64,000 bases of DNA, taken from positions 1-64,000 of the forward strand of contig NZ_QTTN01000012.1 of NCBI RefSeq assembly GCF_003386535.1, in the 5' to 3' direction. This stretch comes from Paenibacillus taihuensis (GTDB taxonomy: Bacteria; Bacillota; Bacilli; Paenibacillales; Paenibacillaceae). Positions 52,476 to 61,370 of this stretch are shown piece after piece. Under the pieces are notes generated by a model that had not been told where the DNA came from, searched no databases, and saw only the letters and a list, made by a program, of their open reading frames with translations. Numbering within the stretch: position 1 is the first letter of the stretch; every line of letters starts with the position of its first letter. Both the position numbers and the translations under genes were made by a program.

Positions 52476-54269
52476 TTACTGTTGAACTCCAAGCTGTTTC
52501 CGTGCCGGGAACATAAGCTGAATGGACGTTCCCCGGTTTGGCTTGCTTAAGATCCGGATGCTGTACGCTTCGCCATACGTAATCGTGAGCCGCTTATGCG
52601 TGTTATGCAGGCCAATATGCTGTCCGCCTTCGATGTCGGAAGTCAGCTTGGCAAGTACTTCCTGCCGCCGCGCTTTGTCCATCCCGACGCCGGTGTCCGT
52701 GACAGTCAGCTGAATACGGTCTTGGATCAGCAACGCCTTGATCCGAATAATGCTCTTGATGGGCTTCATTCGGATGCCGTGATAGATGCAGTTCTCGATT
52801 AGCGGCTGCAGGATAAGCTTCATGACGTCGCAATCCGCTGCCTCGTCATCAATCTGCCAGATGACATCGAATTTCGCTTTATACCTGATATTCTGAATGT
52901 CCACATAGCGCATCGTATACTTCATTTCTTCCCGCAGAGGCACGAAGTGCACGGAGCTGTCCAAGGAATATCTCAGCACGCCGGATAGATTCTCGATCAT
53001 TTCATTGGCTTCGTTCGGCTTGCCGGTATAGCTGGCTACCTTCCAATAGATCGTTTCCAAAGTGTTATAGAGGAAGTGCGGATTAAGCTGGGCGTGAAGG
53101 GCGATATACTCCATTACCTGGAGCTTGTACTTCCGCTCGGACAGCTGAACCGTCAGGAACTCGTTCTCAACGAACTTCTTCACGACATTCTCGGTAATAT
53201 AGCCGTACATGTCATTCTTTCTTCCGGGAAGCACCTTCGGCAGAGGGGTTCCGCGTTCGGCGGCATGGAGAATGGAATTCACCATCTGCAGCGTCATATA
53301 CTTCTTCTTTGACAACGAATATGCCAAAATCAGCCCGATTATCGTGGAAAAGAGCAGCAGCAAGCCAGTCAATAATCTGAGCTTATCAGGAAGCGAGTAC
53401 AATGCGGACTTGGGAACGATGGATACGAACTTCCAGCCAAAACGCGCAGAGGTCAGAATATCGATCCGGTACGTACGGCCGTCCGCCTTCACGATCTGCG
53501 AGAGCGACTCATTCGTATCCAGCACGTTCTTATGGAACAACGGCAAATAATTAAGATCCGAGTTTCTGGCAATGATATGGTTGTATTTATCCATCAGCAG
53601 AATGCTCTGACCATTATTGGCTGGCAGATCGCGGAGCAGCGACTCGATATACTCGGCTTTAATATTCATGACGACAACGCCGCCGCCGTTCTCCAAATGC
53701 AGCCGATTATAGATGGAGATGACTCCTGTTCCCGCATCTGAAGTCCGTCTCTTCAGGATGCGCTTCTCCGTCCAGACACGCTCGTTGACATTGTTGTGGT
53801 TCTTATACAGCGCATACCACGCATTGTCGGTAAATTTGTCGACGGTATTAAGGCCCGTTACGGAAGATAAGAACCGCTTGTCCTCGTTATCGAAATAAAT
53901 ATAGATCGAATAAATGAACGGATTCGCATAAACAGTCGAGTCGACGAAATTTCGAATGACCTTGAGCACGTCGAAGTTGCTGTTCGTAAACCGGCCCGTA
54001 TCCAAAATATCTTTCATCGTCACGCTAAGCCCGGGATTTGCCGAGAAGTTCGCACTTAGGGAGTCCATCTCCCGAAAGGACAGCTCCATGTACGATTTGG
54101 TCTGGGACAGCAGTGCTTCATTCTTCGTATCAATCTGATCCTGAATATAGAGCTTGATTAAGAAGGTAGAGAGCGAGCCCAAGATCAGCAATGGGACCAG
54201 CATTGGAATTAATAATGTAATCAGGTGCCGCAGCGTGGAGCGGTGAACCGTTTTGAGTCTTTTAGCCAT
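52476..54269 (-). CDS. Sensor histidine kinase, YesM-like
   Basis: This is a 597-residue membrane kinase. Helix 1 (about 15-40) and helix 2 (about 295-318) flank an extracellular Cache-like domain. The phospho-acceptor is H398 in LNPHFLYNTLETIYW. The ATPase region shows LIENCIYHGI, VTDTGVGMD and GLHNTHKRL. It overlaps the upstream regulator gene by eight bases, so the two are translationally coupled. No transporter gene lies beside the pair. A control region near it is copied at the amino-sugar importer locus, which suggests what the kinase senses. Confidence 0.93.
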   Translation of the reverse strand: MAKRLKTVHRSTLRHLITLLIPMLVPLLILGSLSTFLIKLYIQDQIDTKNEALLSQTKSYMELSFREMDSLSANFSANPGLSVTMKDILDTGRFTNSNFDVLKVIRNFVDSTVYANPFIYSIYIYFDNEDKRFLSSVTGLNTVDKFTDNAWYALYKNHNNVNERVWTEKRILKRRTSDAGTGVISIYNRLHLENGGGVVVMNIKAEYIESLLRDLPANNGQSILLMDKYNHIIARNSDLNYLPLFHKNVLDTNESLSQIVKADGRTYRIDILTSARFGWKFVSIVPKSALYSLPDKLRLLTGLLLLFSTIIGLILAYSLSKKKYMTLQMVNSILHAAERGTPLPKVLPGRKNDMYGYITENVVKKFVENEFLTVQLSERKYKLQVMEYIALHAQLNPHFLYNTLETIYWKVASYTGKPNEANEMIENLSGVLRYSLDSSVHFVPLREEMKYTMRYVDIQNIRYKAKFDVIWQIDDEAADCDVMKLILQPLIENCIYHGIRMKPIKSIIRIKALLIQDRIQLTVTDTGVGMDKARRQEVLAKLTSDIEGGQHIGLHNTHKRLTITYGEAYSIRILSKPNRGTSIQLMFPARKQLGVQQ

Positions 54270-54996
54270 TGCGGTATTCCCGAGGGCTCTTACCGTAGAT
54301 TCGTTTGAAGGAGCGGGTGAAATTATGCGGATTCGTATATCCCAGCAATTCGCTGATTTCGTACGTTTTATAGGTCGGATCGGCCAGCAGCTCGGCTGCC
54401 TTCTGCATTTTTACTTGAATGACATAGTCCATGAACGTCATGCCGGTCTGCTGCTTGAACAGCTTGCTTGTATAGGAGTGGTTCAAGTGCACATAATTGG
54501 ATGCGCTTTCAAGGGTGACGTTGGTATAGCTCTCGTCAATGAATTTTTTAATGGCTGCAATATAACGATTTTCTTGCTTCGGGTCGGCCGCTTCCATACG
54601 CGGCTCTGCCTTGCTGCGCTCTTTATCGAGCTCGGTCTTCAGGCTCTGGAACACTTCAACCAGCTCTTTGTAGACGGTCGGTTTCACGAGATAATTCTTC
54701 ACGCTGTAGATCATCGCCTGCTTGGCATATTGAAAGTCCGAGTACCCGCTTAAGAACACCAGCTTGATCGGCGATTCGTTTCCATGCAGCTCCTTGGCAA
54801 GCTCAAGTCCTGTCATGACAGGCATCATAATGTCGCTTAGAATAACATCGACATGCTGCTCCTTTAACAGCTCAAGCGCTTGTTTGCCGTTCTCCGCTTC
54901 GCATACAACCTCGTAGCCAATCTCATTCCATGGAAAATAATTTTTTAAGCCGGTCCGAATTTCGATTTCGTCGTCGACAATCATTAAGTTGTACAT
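54262..54996 (-). CDS. Compact response regulator with AraC-type output
   Basis: This is a 244-residue regulator, about half the length of YesN. The receiver domain (1-120) has Asp55 in VILSDIMMPVMTG and the acidic pair VDDE. A very short linker (about 125-140, DKERSKAEPRMEAADPKQE) leads directly to the AraC domain (about 142-242, with YVHLNHSYTSKLFKQQTGM and LLGYTNPHNFTRSFKRIYG). The large middle domain of YesN is absent. It is divergent from the Gfo/Idh gene at 55283 with the conserved control region between them, so autoregulation plus activation of 55283 and of the locus at 29127 is the simplest model. Confidence 0.92.
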   Translation of the reverse strand: MYNLMIVDDEIEIRTGLKNYFPWNEIGYEVVCEAENGKQALELLKEQHVDVILSDIMMPVMTGLELAKELHGNESPIKLVFLSGYSDFQYAKQAMIYSVKNYLVKPTVYKELVEVFQSLKTELDKERSKAEPRMEAADPKQENRYIAAIKKFIDESYTNVTLESASNYVHLNHSYTSKLFKQQTGMTFMDYVIQVKMQKAAELLADPTYKTYEISELLGYTNPHNFTRSFKRIYGKSPREYRNG

Positions 54997-55137
54997 CAGG
55001 GGGCTGCCTCCTCAACACTTCTCCAAGGATCTTAAAGCTATGAGAAAGTATACAACAATCTGCGCAGTTAAAATAGAAATACCAAAATAACAAGCCATTT
55101 ATGGATTACTTTAACAAAAGGTGATAGGTTCTAGCTT

Positions 55138-55207
55138 GCGGATGCGCAAATAAAGATAGGTAATTGCAAATTCCCCCTAGTACCGCCGACCAGAAGCCTG
55201 TACTAAA
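55138..55207 (+). promoter_or_regulatory. Conserved upstream control region (copy 2), next to the two-component genes
   Basis: This is the counterpart of 29023-29091: gATGCGCA-A-AAAGATAGG, TTGC-A, CCCCTAGTACCG, GACC, CTGTaCTAAA. TAAAAT at 55204-55209 could be the -10; there is no -35 consensus 17 bp upstream. It lies 142 bp before the divergent regulator gene and 76 bp before the Gfo/Idh start. The rest of the 54997-55282 interval is A+T-rich without further visible structure. Confidence 0.7.
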
Positions 55208-55282
55208 ATATAGGAATAGTTTGCCGGCCGTAAACGGTAAACTGCAAGCGTTGCCATATCAGGATAGTTCAGGAGGCATGCG

Positions 55283-56575
55283 ATGAGTAACAAGAAAAAG
55301 TATGTCATTGTGGGTGCCGGAGGAAGAGCAGAGTTCTTCTACGGTGCAATTGCAACGGATTACAAGCATACGTCCGAGCTGCTTGCCTTCTGTGACGTGA
55401 ATCAAACCCGGATGAATTATGCCAATAAGCTGTTGGGGGAAAAATACGGCTCGACGGCTGTCCGTACCTACAAGTCAGATCAATTCGATCAGATGATTGA
55501 AGCCGAGAAGCCGGATGCAGTCATCGTAACAAGCATCGACCGAACGCATCATCTCTATATCATTCGTGCGATGGAGCTGGCCTGCGATGTCATAACGGAG
55601 AAGCCGATGACGGTGGACGAGAACAAGTGCCAGGATATCCTGGATGCTGTCGAGCGTACCGGCCGGCAAGTACGAGTCGCATTCAATTATCGCTATGCAC
55701 CGCATCATACGAAGGCGCGCGAGCTGATTGAGGACGGCGCAATCGGCAAGATCATCTCGGTTCACTTCGAATGGATGCTGGACACGCGCCACGGGGCAGA
55801 CTACTTCCGCAGATGGCATCGCGATAAGCGTAACAGCGGCGGGCTGCTGGTCCACAAGTCGACGCATCACTTCGACCTGGTGAACTTCTGGATCGGTGCG
55901 CAGCCGGAGACGGTATTCGCATTCGGGAATCTGGCCTTCTATGGAAGGGAGAATGCGGAAGGGCGCGGCGTTACGGGCTTCTACGACCGCGGCACGGGCA
56001 ATCCGGCCGCGAAGGAAGATCCGTTCTCGCTGCAGCTAGATGAGAATGAACACTTGAAGCACATGTACTTGGATGCCGAGCATGAGGATGGCTATAAGCG
56101 GGATCAGAGCGTATTCGGGGATGGCATCAGCATCGAGGATTCGATGGGGGTTATAGTCCGCTACGACAATCATGCGATTCTGACCTATTCCTTGAATGCG
56201 TTCCTGCCCTATGAAGGCTACCGGATTGCTTTCAATGGAAGTAAAGGACGCATCGAGATGGAGATTCTGGAGAAGACTTACATCAACTCCGGCGGTAATA
56301 AAGCGGATGAAGGCGCATTGGAAACACAGTCGATTAAAGTATTCCCGATGTTTAAGATGCCATACGAGGTGCAAGTGGAGGACGGCGACGGCGGTCATGG
56401 CGGCGGCGATCCGGTGCTGCTTCGCGACCTGTTCGGCGAGCCTGCGGAGGACCGCTTTAAACGGGCGGCCAACCACATCGACGGAGCACGTTCGATTCTA
56501 ACCGGCATCGCAGCGAATCAATCGATCCGCACGGGTCAGCCGGTACGCGTGAAAGATTTGGTCACGTTCAAATGA
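55283..56575 (+). CDS. Gfo/Idh/MocA oxidoreductase 4
   Basis: This is a 430-residue NAD(P)-dependent oxidoreductase with Rossmann motif YVIVGAGGRAEFFYGAIATD at about 7-26, catalytic Lys in TEKPMTVDENK, FNYRYAPHHTKARELI, and active-site His in SGGLLVHKSTHHFDLVNFWIG. An insertion around residues 215-280, rich in acidic residues, is typical of the longer members that act on sugars or polymers. AGGAGG lies before the ATG. A HAD phosphatase gene overlaps its stop (ATGA). Its control region is shared with the amino-sugar locus. Confidence 0.92.
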   Translation: MSNKKKYVIVGAGGRAEFFYGAIATDYKHTSELLAFCDVNQTRMNYANKLLGEKYGSTAVRTYKSDQFDQMIEAEKPDAVIVTSIDRTHHLYIIRAMELACDVITEKPMTVDENKCQDILDAVERTGRQVRVAFNYRYAPHHTKARELIEDGAIGKIISVHFEWMLDTRHGADYFRRWHRDKRNSGGLLVHKSTHHFDLVNFWIGAQPETVFAFGNLAFYGRENAEGRGVTGFYDRGTGNPAAKEDPFSLQLDENEHLKHMYLDAEHEDGYKRDQSVFGDGISIEDSMGVIVRYDNHAILTYSLNAFLPYEGYRIAFNGSKGRIEMEILEKTYINSGGNKADEGALETQSIKVFPMFKMPYEVQVEDGDGGHGGGDPVLLRDLFGEPAEDRFKRAANHIDGARSILTGIAANQSIRTGQPVRVKDLVTFK

Positions 56576-57234
56576 TGAAGGGCCGCGCGGTTATTTTCGA
56601 TATGGACGGAACGTTGTTTCAAACCAATACTGTATTGGAGCTGGCGCTCGAAGATACGTTTGGTGATTTAAGCACTATTGGCGAATGGGCGGGAGAGACG
56701 CCGACTGAAACCTACCGTGAAATAATGGGAGTTCCTCTGCAGGTCGTATGGGAGACACTGCTTCCGGATCGTTCGGACGCGGTGAGGCAGCGCGCCAACG
56801 AGGTTTTCCATGAAAGTCTGATTGCTTACATTGGGAAGGGCAGGGGAGCTCTATATCCGCATGCGCGCGAGGCTCTCGAATTTCTGGCAGAGGCTGGCTG
56901 CTCGATCTTCATTGCAAGCAATGGAGCACTTGATTATTTGAATGCAATCGTGAGCTATTACAGGCTGGATCGGTGGATAACAGAGACGTTCAGCATTCAG
57001 CAGATTGAATCGGATGAGAAGGCGGACCTAGTCAGCCTTATATTGAAGAAATTCCCGCATGAGGCCGCTGTTGTTGTGGGCGATCGAATTATCGATATTC
57101 ATGCCGCGAGAGCCAATGGCTTGCCGGCCATCGGCTGCCGGTTCGACTTTTCCCAAGAGGAAGAGCTGGCACTGGCGGATATCGTTATTGATGATTTGCT
57201 GGAATTGAAGCTGATTACACAGGTGTTAGCCTAG
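56572..57234 (+). CDS. HAD-superfamily hydrolase (phosphoglycolate-phosphatase-like)
   Basis: This is a 220-residue HAD phosphatase with motif I VIFDMDGTLF, motif II FIASNG, and motif IV VVVGDRIIDIHAARANGLP with an Asp pair position of GDR-x-x-D type. The helical cap (about 15-85) makes it a C1-cap subfamily member like PGP or beta-phosphoglucomutase-like enzymes. It probably dephosphorylates a sugar phosphate formed in the pathway of the preceding oxidoreductase. ATG at 56572 overlaps that gene's stop; ATG at 56575 would also fit. Confidence 0.9.
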   Translation: MMKGRAVIFDMDGTLFQTNTVLELALEDTFGDLSTIGEWAGETPTETYREIMGVPLQVVWETLLPDRSDAVRQRANEVFHESLIAYIGKGRGALYPHAREALEFLAEAGCSIFIASNGALDYLNAIVSYYRLDRWITETFSIQQIESDEKADLVSLILKKFPHEAAVVVGDRIIDIHAARANGLPAIGCRFDFSQEEELALADIVIDDLLELKLITQVLA

Positions 57235-57258
57235 AAGCCTTGAGAAGCCTAGAGATAA

Positions 57259-57290
57259 GTAAAGGGAGGTCCCTCGGGACCTCCCTTTAC
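57259..57290. terminator. Bidirectional intrinsic terminator
   Basis: GTAAAGGGAGGTCCC and GGGACCTCCCTTTAC form a 15-bp perfect stem with a two-base loop. It is shared by the convergent HAD and stomatin-like genes, and touches the stop codon of the latter. Confidence 0.88.
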
Positions 57291-58231
57291 TATTTCGGAT
57301 TCGTAATATCGAAGATCTTGCCGATCATCCCGGCGGAGCCTAGCGCGTTCACGGCGTCGGTCGGAATAAAGATCGTCGTTGCCCGGCCTTCCGCCATCTG
57401 CCCGAGCGCTTCAAAAGATTTATAAGCCAAGATTTGCGCATCCAGCCCAGCCGCCTTGATGGCTTCGATCCGCGCGCGCTCCGCTTCGGCGACATGCTTG
57501 ATCGCTTCCGCTTTGCCTCGCGCCTCCAGCTCCTGCGCTCTCTGCTTCGCTTCCGCATCGAGAATTTGCCGCTGCTTCTCGGCTTCAGCAGCAAGAACAA
57601 CCGCTTGCCGCTGCGCTTCCGCGCGCAGGACGGTCGATTGCTTATCGCCCTCCGCCTGCAGAATAATGGCGCGCTTCTCGCGCTCTGCCCGCATCTGCTT
57701 CTCCATCGAGTTCTGGATATCCGAAGGGATGGCTAACTGCAGCACTTCGACGCGTTCAATACGGACGCCCCAGTTCTCCGATGCCTGGTCGAGCACCATT
57801 CGCAGGTCCGTCTGGATGCGGTCGCGGTTGGAGAGGATTTCGTCGAGCTCCATTTTACCAATCGTCGCCCGAAGTGCAGAGGCCACAATGTTATGTATGC
57901 CGCCTACATAGTTCGCAATCCCATAAGTCGCCAGCTTCGCATCGATCACACTGAAGAATGTGGCCAGCTCCACGCCGATCGCAACGTTATCCTTCGTAAT
58001 GACGGATTGGGAAGGGACTGTTTCCTGATGAATACGAAGATCGTGGCGCGCACGGACTTTGTCGATGACCGGAATGATCAGATTCACCCCGGCATTAAGT
58101 GTCTTATTGTACTTGCCAAGCCTCTCCACGATAGCTACCGTTTGCTGCGGAATAATGCGAATCCCTTTGATAACAATAGCTGCAACGACTGCTAGGATTA
58201 CGATAAATACAATAATGCCAACCAATTGCAT
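57290..58231 (-). CDS. SPFH/Band 7 (stomatin-like) membrane protein, QmcA-type
   Basis: This is a 313-residue protein with one N-terminal membrane helix (about 3-24) and an SPFH domain (about 25-185, with VAIVERLGKYNKTLNAGVNL and NWGVRIERVEVLQLAIPSD). A long Ala/Glu/Lys/Arg-rich coiled coil (about 175-265) and a hydrophobic end follow. Stomatins form membrane-attached oligomers and pair with NfeD proteins, usually to help membrane protein quality control or microdomain organisation. The ATG is joined directly to the TAG stop of nfeD, and its AAAGGAG site lies in the last nfeD codons. Confidence 0.95.
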   Translation of the reverse strand: MQLVGIIVFIVILAVVAAIVIKGIRIIPQQTVAIVERLGKYNKTLNAGVNLIIPVIDKVRARHDLRIHQETVPSQSVITKDNVAIGVELATFFSVIDAKLATYGIANYVGGIHNIVASALRATIGKMELDEILSNRDRIQTDLRMVLDQASENWGVRIERVEVLQLAIPSDIQNSMEKQMRAEREKRAIILQAEGDKQSTVLRAEAQRQAVVLAAEAEKQRQILDAEAKQRAQELEARGKAEAIKHVAEAERARIEAIKAAGLDAQILAYKSFEALGQMAEGRATTIFIPTDAVNALGSAGMIGKIFDITNPK

Positions 58232-58657
58232 CTACTCCTTTGTTACGGATAGTTTGGTTACGTGCACTTCTCTGACGATTACTTTCGTTCCCTCATCGAG
58301 CTTCTCATTCGATACGGCGGACCAAATCTCTCCATGCACTTTGACTAGCCCGGCTTCTTCAGGCGTGATGGTCTGAATGACGAACGCTTCTTGTCCCACC
58401 AAATACTCGGTGCTTTGCCTCAGCAGTGTCTTTGATGTGGACGGAACCAGCTTGCGCAGGAGAGGCAGCAAAAACATGTACAGCAGAGCAATCGCAAAGA
58501 CAAACGTGAAGCATTGCACCAATAGCGGGAGACCGGACAGTGCGACAAAGATAGCGATGACGGATGCGACAGCCAACAGCAAAAAATAAAACGTCCCCGT
58601 ATGCAGCTCAATGAGCACAAGCGCGGCAGCGAGCACCAGCCAAGCGATGGCGTACAT
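58232..58657 (-). CDS. NfeD-family short protein
   Basis: This is a 141-residue protein with three or four membrane helices (about 2-75) and a C-terminal OB-fold (about 80-140, with LVGQEAFVIQTITPEEAGLVKVHGE and WSAVSNEKLDEGTKVIV). It lacks the ClpP-like protease domain of long NfeD proteins, so it is the short type that partners stomatins. It is the first gene of a two-gene unit with the SPFH protein. Confidence 0.93.
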   Translation of the reverse strand: MYAIAWLVLAAALVLIELHTGTFYFLLLAVASVIAIFVALSGLPLLVQCFTFVFAIALLYMFLLPLLRKLVPSTSKTLLRQSTEYLVGQEAFVIQTITPEEAGLVKVHGEIWSAVSNEKLDEGTKVIVREVHVTKLSVTKE

Positions 58658-58795
58658 AAAGTCCCTCCTTCTTGGAGTGTCCCTTTCTATTTCTATGTGG
58701 GGAATAGTAGAACAGAACCGTCCGTTTGTAACAGGTTTGTTGATTTTTGGTCATAACCTACTTCTCCTACTAAAAGACTAGTAGATAACGCGTAA

Positions 58796-59686
58796 ATGAA
58801 TATGGTGCTGTTGAACCGCAGCGTCATCAGCGGCTATCCGGATGGGAAATTCCGTCCAGAGCGGGTCGTTACGCGCGCTGCGTTCGCGAAGATTATGGTG
58901 CTTGCCGCTGGACTGAATCCGGTAAAGGTAAGCAAAACATCCTTCTCCGACATCAAGCCGTCGGACTGGGAAGCGCCTTTCGTGGAAGCGGCCAAGTCGT
59001 ACTTGAATGGCTACAAGCAAGCGAATGGCAAGCTGGTGTTCAAACCGGATGCGCCAGCAACACGTGAAGATGTAGCGGTAGCTATCGTAAAGCTGAAAGG
59101 CTACAACAAGACGAAGCTGCCTGACCGCACAATTATTCAAGCGATGTTCAAGGACTACAATTTCGATTTCCGCCTATGCCAAGGATTATGTCGCGCTTGC
59201 TGTCGAGAATAACCTCGTCTCGGGCTTCCCGGACGAAACGTTCCGCGCGCAGCAGCCCGTTACTCGCGCACAAGCTGCGTCGATGCTATGGCGTTCGTAC
59301 CAATATGGCGATGAGAACAAGTCCGATGATGCAGAAGAGGTCGTTGAATTCGACGACAGCGATGTTAATTCTGGAGCACCAGATGATAGCGTGGACACCG
59401 AGCAACCGACGGATAACGACGGTCAAGGGTACTCGATCACGGTTAAAGTCGTGGATGCGAACGGCAATGCCGTCAATACAGGTCGATTCCCGGATTTCGC
59501 TCCAAACAGCTACGAATACCGGTGGTTATTGGCCGGCGACGGATGCAAACGGTAACTTCAAACTGAATGATATCGCGCCTAGTACATACACGCTCCTAGT
59601 CGGGGACCCCGAACCAGCCTGTAGCTTCAGCCGAGCTGGAAGTGACGGACGGGAACGTATCGGGGCTAGTTGTCCAAGCGGGGTAG
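58796..59686 (+). pseudogene. SLH-domain protein, 5'-truncated with three +1 frameshifts
   Basis: The stretch can be read as one protein only by changing frame three times. It has a first SLH end (SVISGYPDGKFRPERVVTR), a second SLH (SDIKPSDWEAPFVEAAKSYL), then a shift near 59162 (one extra t in aatttcg). A third SLH follows (AYAKDYVALAVENNLVSGFP), an acidic linker, and VKVVDANGNAVNTG. A shift near 59513 leads to GGYWPATDANGNFKLNDI. A shift near 59603 (gacccc) leads to ASAELEVTDGNVSGLVVQAG and a stop at 59684. There is no signal peptide and the first SLH lacks its front. All three changes are single-base gains. Confidence 0.8.
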
Positions 59687-59694
59687 CAATATAG

Positions 59695-59727
59695 GGTGAG
59701 CAGGGTTCGTACCTGCTCGCCTTTTTT
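59695..59727 (+). terminator. Intrinsic terminator of the SLH pseudogene
   Basis: GGTGAGCAGG pairs with CCTGCTCGCC (one wobble) around a seven-base loop, then TTTTTT. It sits nine bases after the pseudogene stop and is intact. Confidence 0.88.
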
Positions 59728-59823
59728 ATTTGAAACGGAGCAGTACGATTGGAGAGGAATGAGGTAAACTAGTAACGGGCAGCATTGTGGAATAGAATGA
59801 TTTTAAGAGGAGGCAAATGCAGC

Positions 59824-60195
59824 ATGGAGGTTTTTGCAGAGTACTTGGCGGGGATTGACCACCCTGACCATCGGGCGAGGGCGGAAGAGGTACTGCAGTG
59901 GGTTTGCGAGAAGTTTCCCGAGTTAAAGCCGATCATTGCATGGAACCAGCCGATGTTTACGGATCACGATACATACATAATCGGGTTTAGCGTAGCCAAG
60001 CAGCATCTGGCGGTCGCCCCCGAAAGAGCGGGTATGATTCATTTTGCAGACGATATTAAGCAGGCCGGCCATGATCACACGAACCTGTTGGTGCGGTACA
60101 AATGGAACAGTCCGGTGGATTACGAGTTACTGGAGAGAATGATCGCGTTTAATATAGAGGATAAGGCGGATTGTTCTACCTTTTGGCGGAAGTAA
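59824..60195 (+). CDS. fra: Frataxin-like iron chaperone, YdhG/Fra (DUF1801)
   Basis: This is a 123-residue cytosolic protein, the same length as Bacillus YdhG (Fra) and very similar to it as I recall that sequence: [21 protein letters not shown] at the front, [19 protein letters not shown] in the middle, HLAVAPE, and [15 protein letters not shown] at the end. Fra delivers iron for Fe-S cluster and haem assembly. The ATG at 59824 follows AGAGGAGG. It is monocistronic or followed by the permease 37 bp later. Confidence 0.93.
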   Translation: MEVFAEYLAGIDHPDHRARAEEVLQWVCEKFPELKPIIAWNQPMFTDHDTYIIGFSVAKQHLAVAPERAGMIHFADDIKQAGHDHTNLLVRYKWNSPVDYELLERMIAFNIEDKADCSTFWRK

Positions 60196-60232
60196 GGCAA
60201 GAACATCGCTCGAATAGATGGAGGTAGTCAGG

Positions 60233-61306
60233 TTGCAAGAGAATAGTTGGGATTCGCGGCAGGAACCGCGAGTAGTTCGAGCGGTTATAATGGTAGCGGT
60301 GTTTCTGCTGCTTGCGGCGTCTGGACTTATGTATGTGAAATGGTGGCCGTATTTCTATAAAGCGCTCACCGCAGCAAACACGGGCTCTATCGGCAAATCC
60401 ATACTCGGCGATCCGTCCGCACACATGGGCGCTCCGACGTGGGACGATGCCGTTGGTTACGCGAAGCTGTATTTTAAATCGGTATGGAAGGCAGCTGTAT
60501 TGGGAATTCTGCTAGGCTCGCTCGTGCAGGTGCTGATTCCGACGCGCTGGTTGCAGCGTGTCCTGGGCAAATCGAATTTTGCCAGCGTGGTATGCGGCGG
60601 GGCAGCTGCGCTTCCGGGCATGATGTGCACCTGTTGTGCGGCTCCGATCGCTGTTGGCCTGCGGCGTAGAAACGCATCCGTCGGTGCGGCGCTGGCGTTC
60701 TGGATCGGGAATCCGCTGCTCAACCCCGCAACGCTCGTGTTTATGGCGTTTGTATTATCGTGGAAGTTCGTCGTCCTGCGGATTGCATTCGGCGCACTCT
60801 TAACATTCGGCATCGGATTTATCGCCAACCGAATCATGCGGGACCGTGATGCAGTCGTGCCGGAGCTGCCGCCAGCTGCAGCCGCAGCCGCACAGCTGGA
60901 ATCGAGCTCCGCTCCGTTTCTAGAACGATGGCTCAGAAGCTTGTGGAGCCTGCTGCTGCATGTCGTGCCAGCTTACCTGATCGTCGTTCTTATGCTCGGC
61001 GCATTGAAGGTGTGGCTGTTCCCGATCTCGGTCGGTTCCGGCGTTGTCATGATTCTCCTGTTTGCATTGGCTGGAACGCTGTTCGTCATCCCGACGGCTG
61101 CGGAAATCCCGATCATCCAGTCCTTCCTGGCAGCCGGCATCGCAGTCGGTCCGACAACCGCGCTGCTCGTAACGCTTCCAGCGATCAGCTTGCCGTCGCT
61201 GCTGATGGTCATGCGCTCTTTTCCAAGGAAGATCCTGCTGCTCTTGTTCGGAGCGGTCATTGCCGGGGGCATCCTATGCGGAGTAGTTGGGGCGGTATGG
61301 ATCTAA
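60233..61306 (+). CDS. UPF0718 permease, ArsP/YraQ-like
   Basis: This is a 357-residue membrane protein with eight or more helices. The signature PGMMCTCCAAPIAVGLRRRN (a cysteine pair near the centre of the membrane) and the second half-repeat with GTLFVIPTAAEIPIIQSFL and GPTTALLVTLPAISLPSL are those of the UPF0718/ArsP permease family. ArsP members export trivalent organoarsenicals; others are uncharacterised. TTG at 60233 is preferred because GGAGGT lies seven bases before it; the ATG at 60218 overlaps that site. No arsR is nearby. Confidence 0.85.
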   Translation: MQENSWDSRQEPRVVRAVIMVAVFLLLAASGLMYVKWWPYFYKALTAANTGSIGKSILGDPSAHMGAPTWDDAVGYAKLYFKSVWKAAVLGILLGSLVQVLIPTRWLQRVLGKSNFASVVCGGAAALPGMMCTCCAAPIAVGLRRRNASVGAALAFWIGNPLLNPATLVFMAFVLSWKFVVLRIAFGALLTFGIGFIANRIMRDRDAVVPELPPAAAAAAQLESSSAPFLERWLRSLWSLLLHVVPAYLIVVLMLGALKVWLFPISVGSGVVMILLFALAGTLFVIPTAAEIPIIQSFLAAGIAVGPTTALLVTLPAISLPSLLMVMRSFPRKILLLLFGAVIAGGILCGVVGAVWI

Positions 61307-61334
61307 GCTAGTCAACCCGATACAACAATGTAAG

Positions 61335-61362
61335 AAAGGCAGCCGAGCAGGCTGCCTTTTCT
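61335..61362. terminator. Bidirectional intrinsic terminator
   Basis: AAAGGCAGCC and GGCTGCCTTT pair around a five-base loop, followed by T and C. It is shared by the convergent permease and lipoprotein genes. Confidence 0.88.
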
Positions 61363-61370
61363 ACTTTCGC

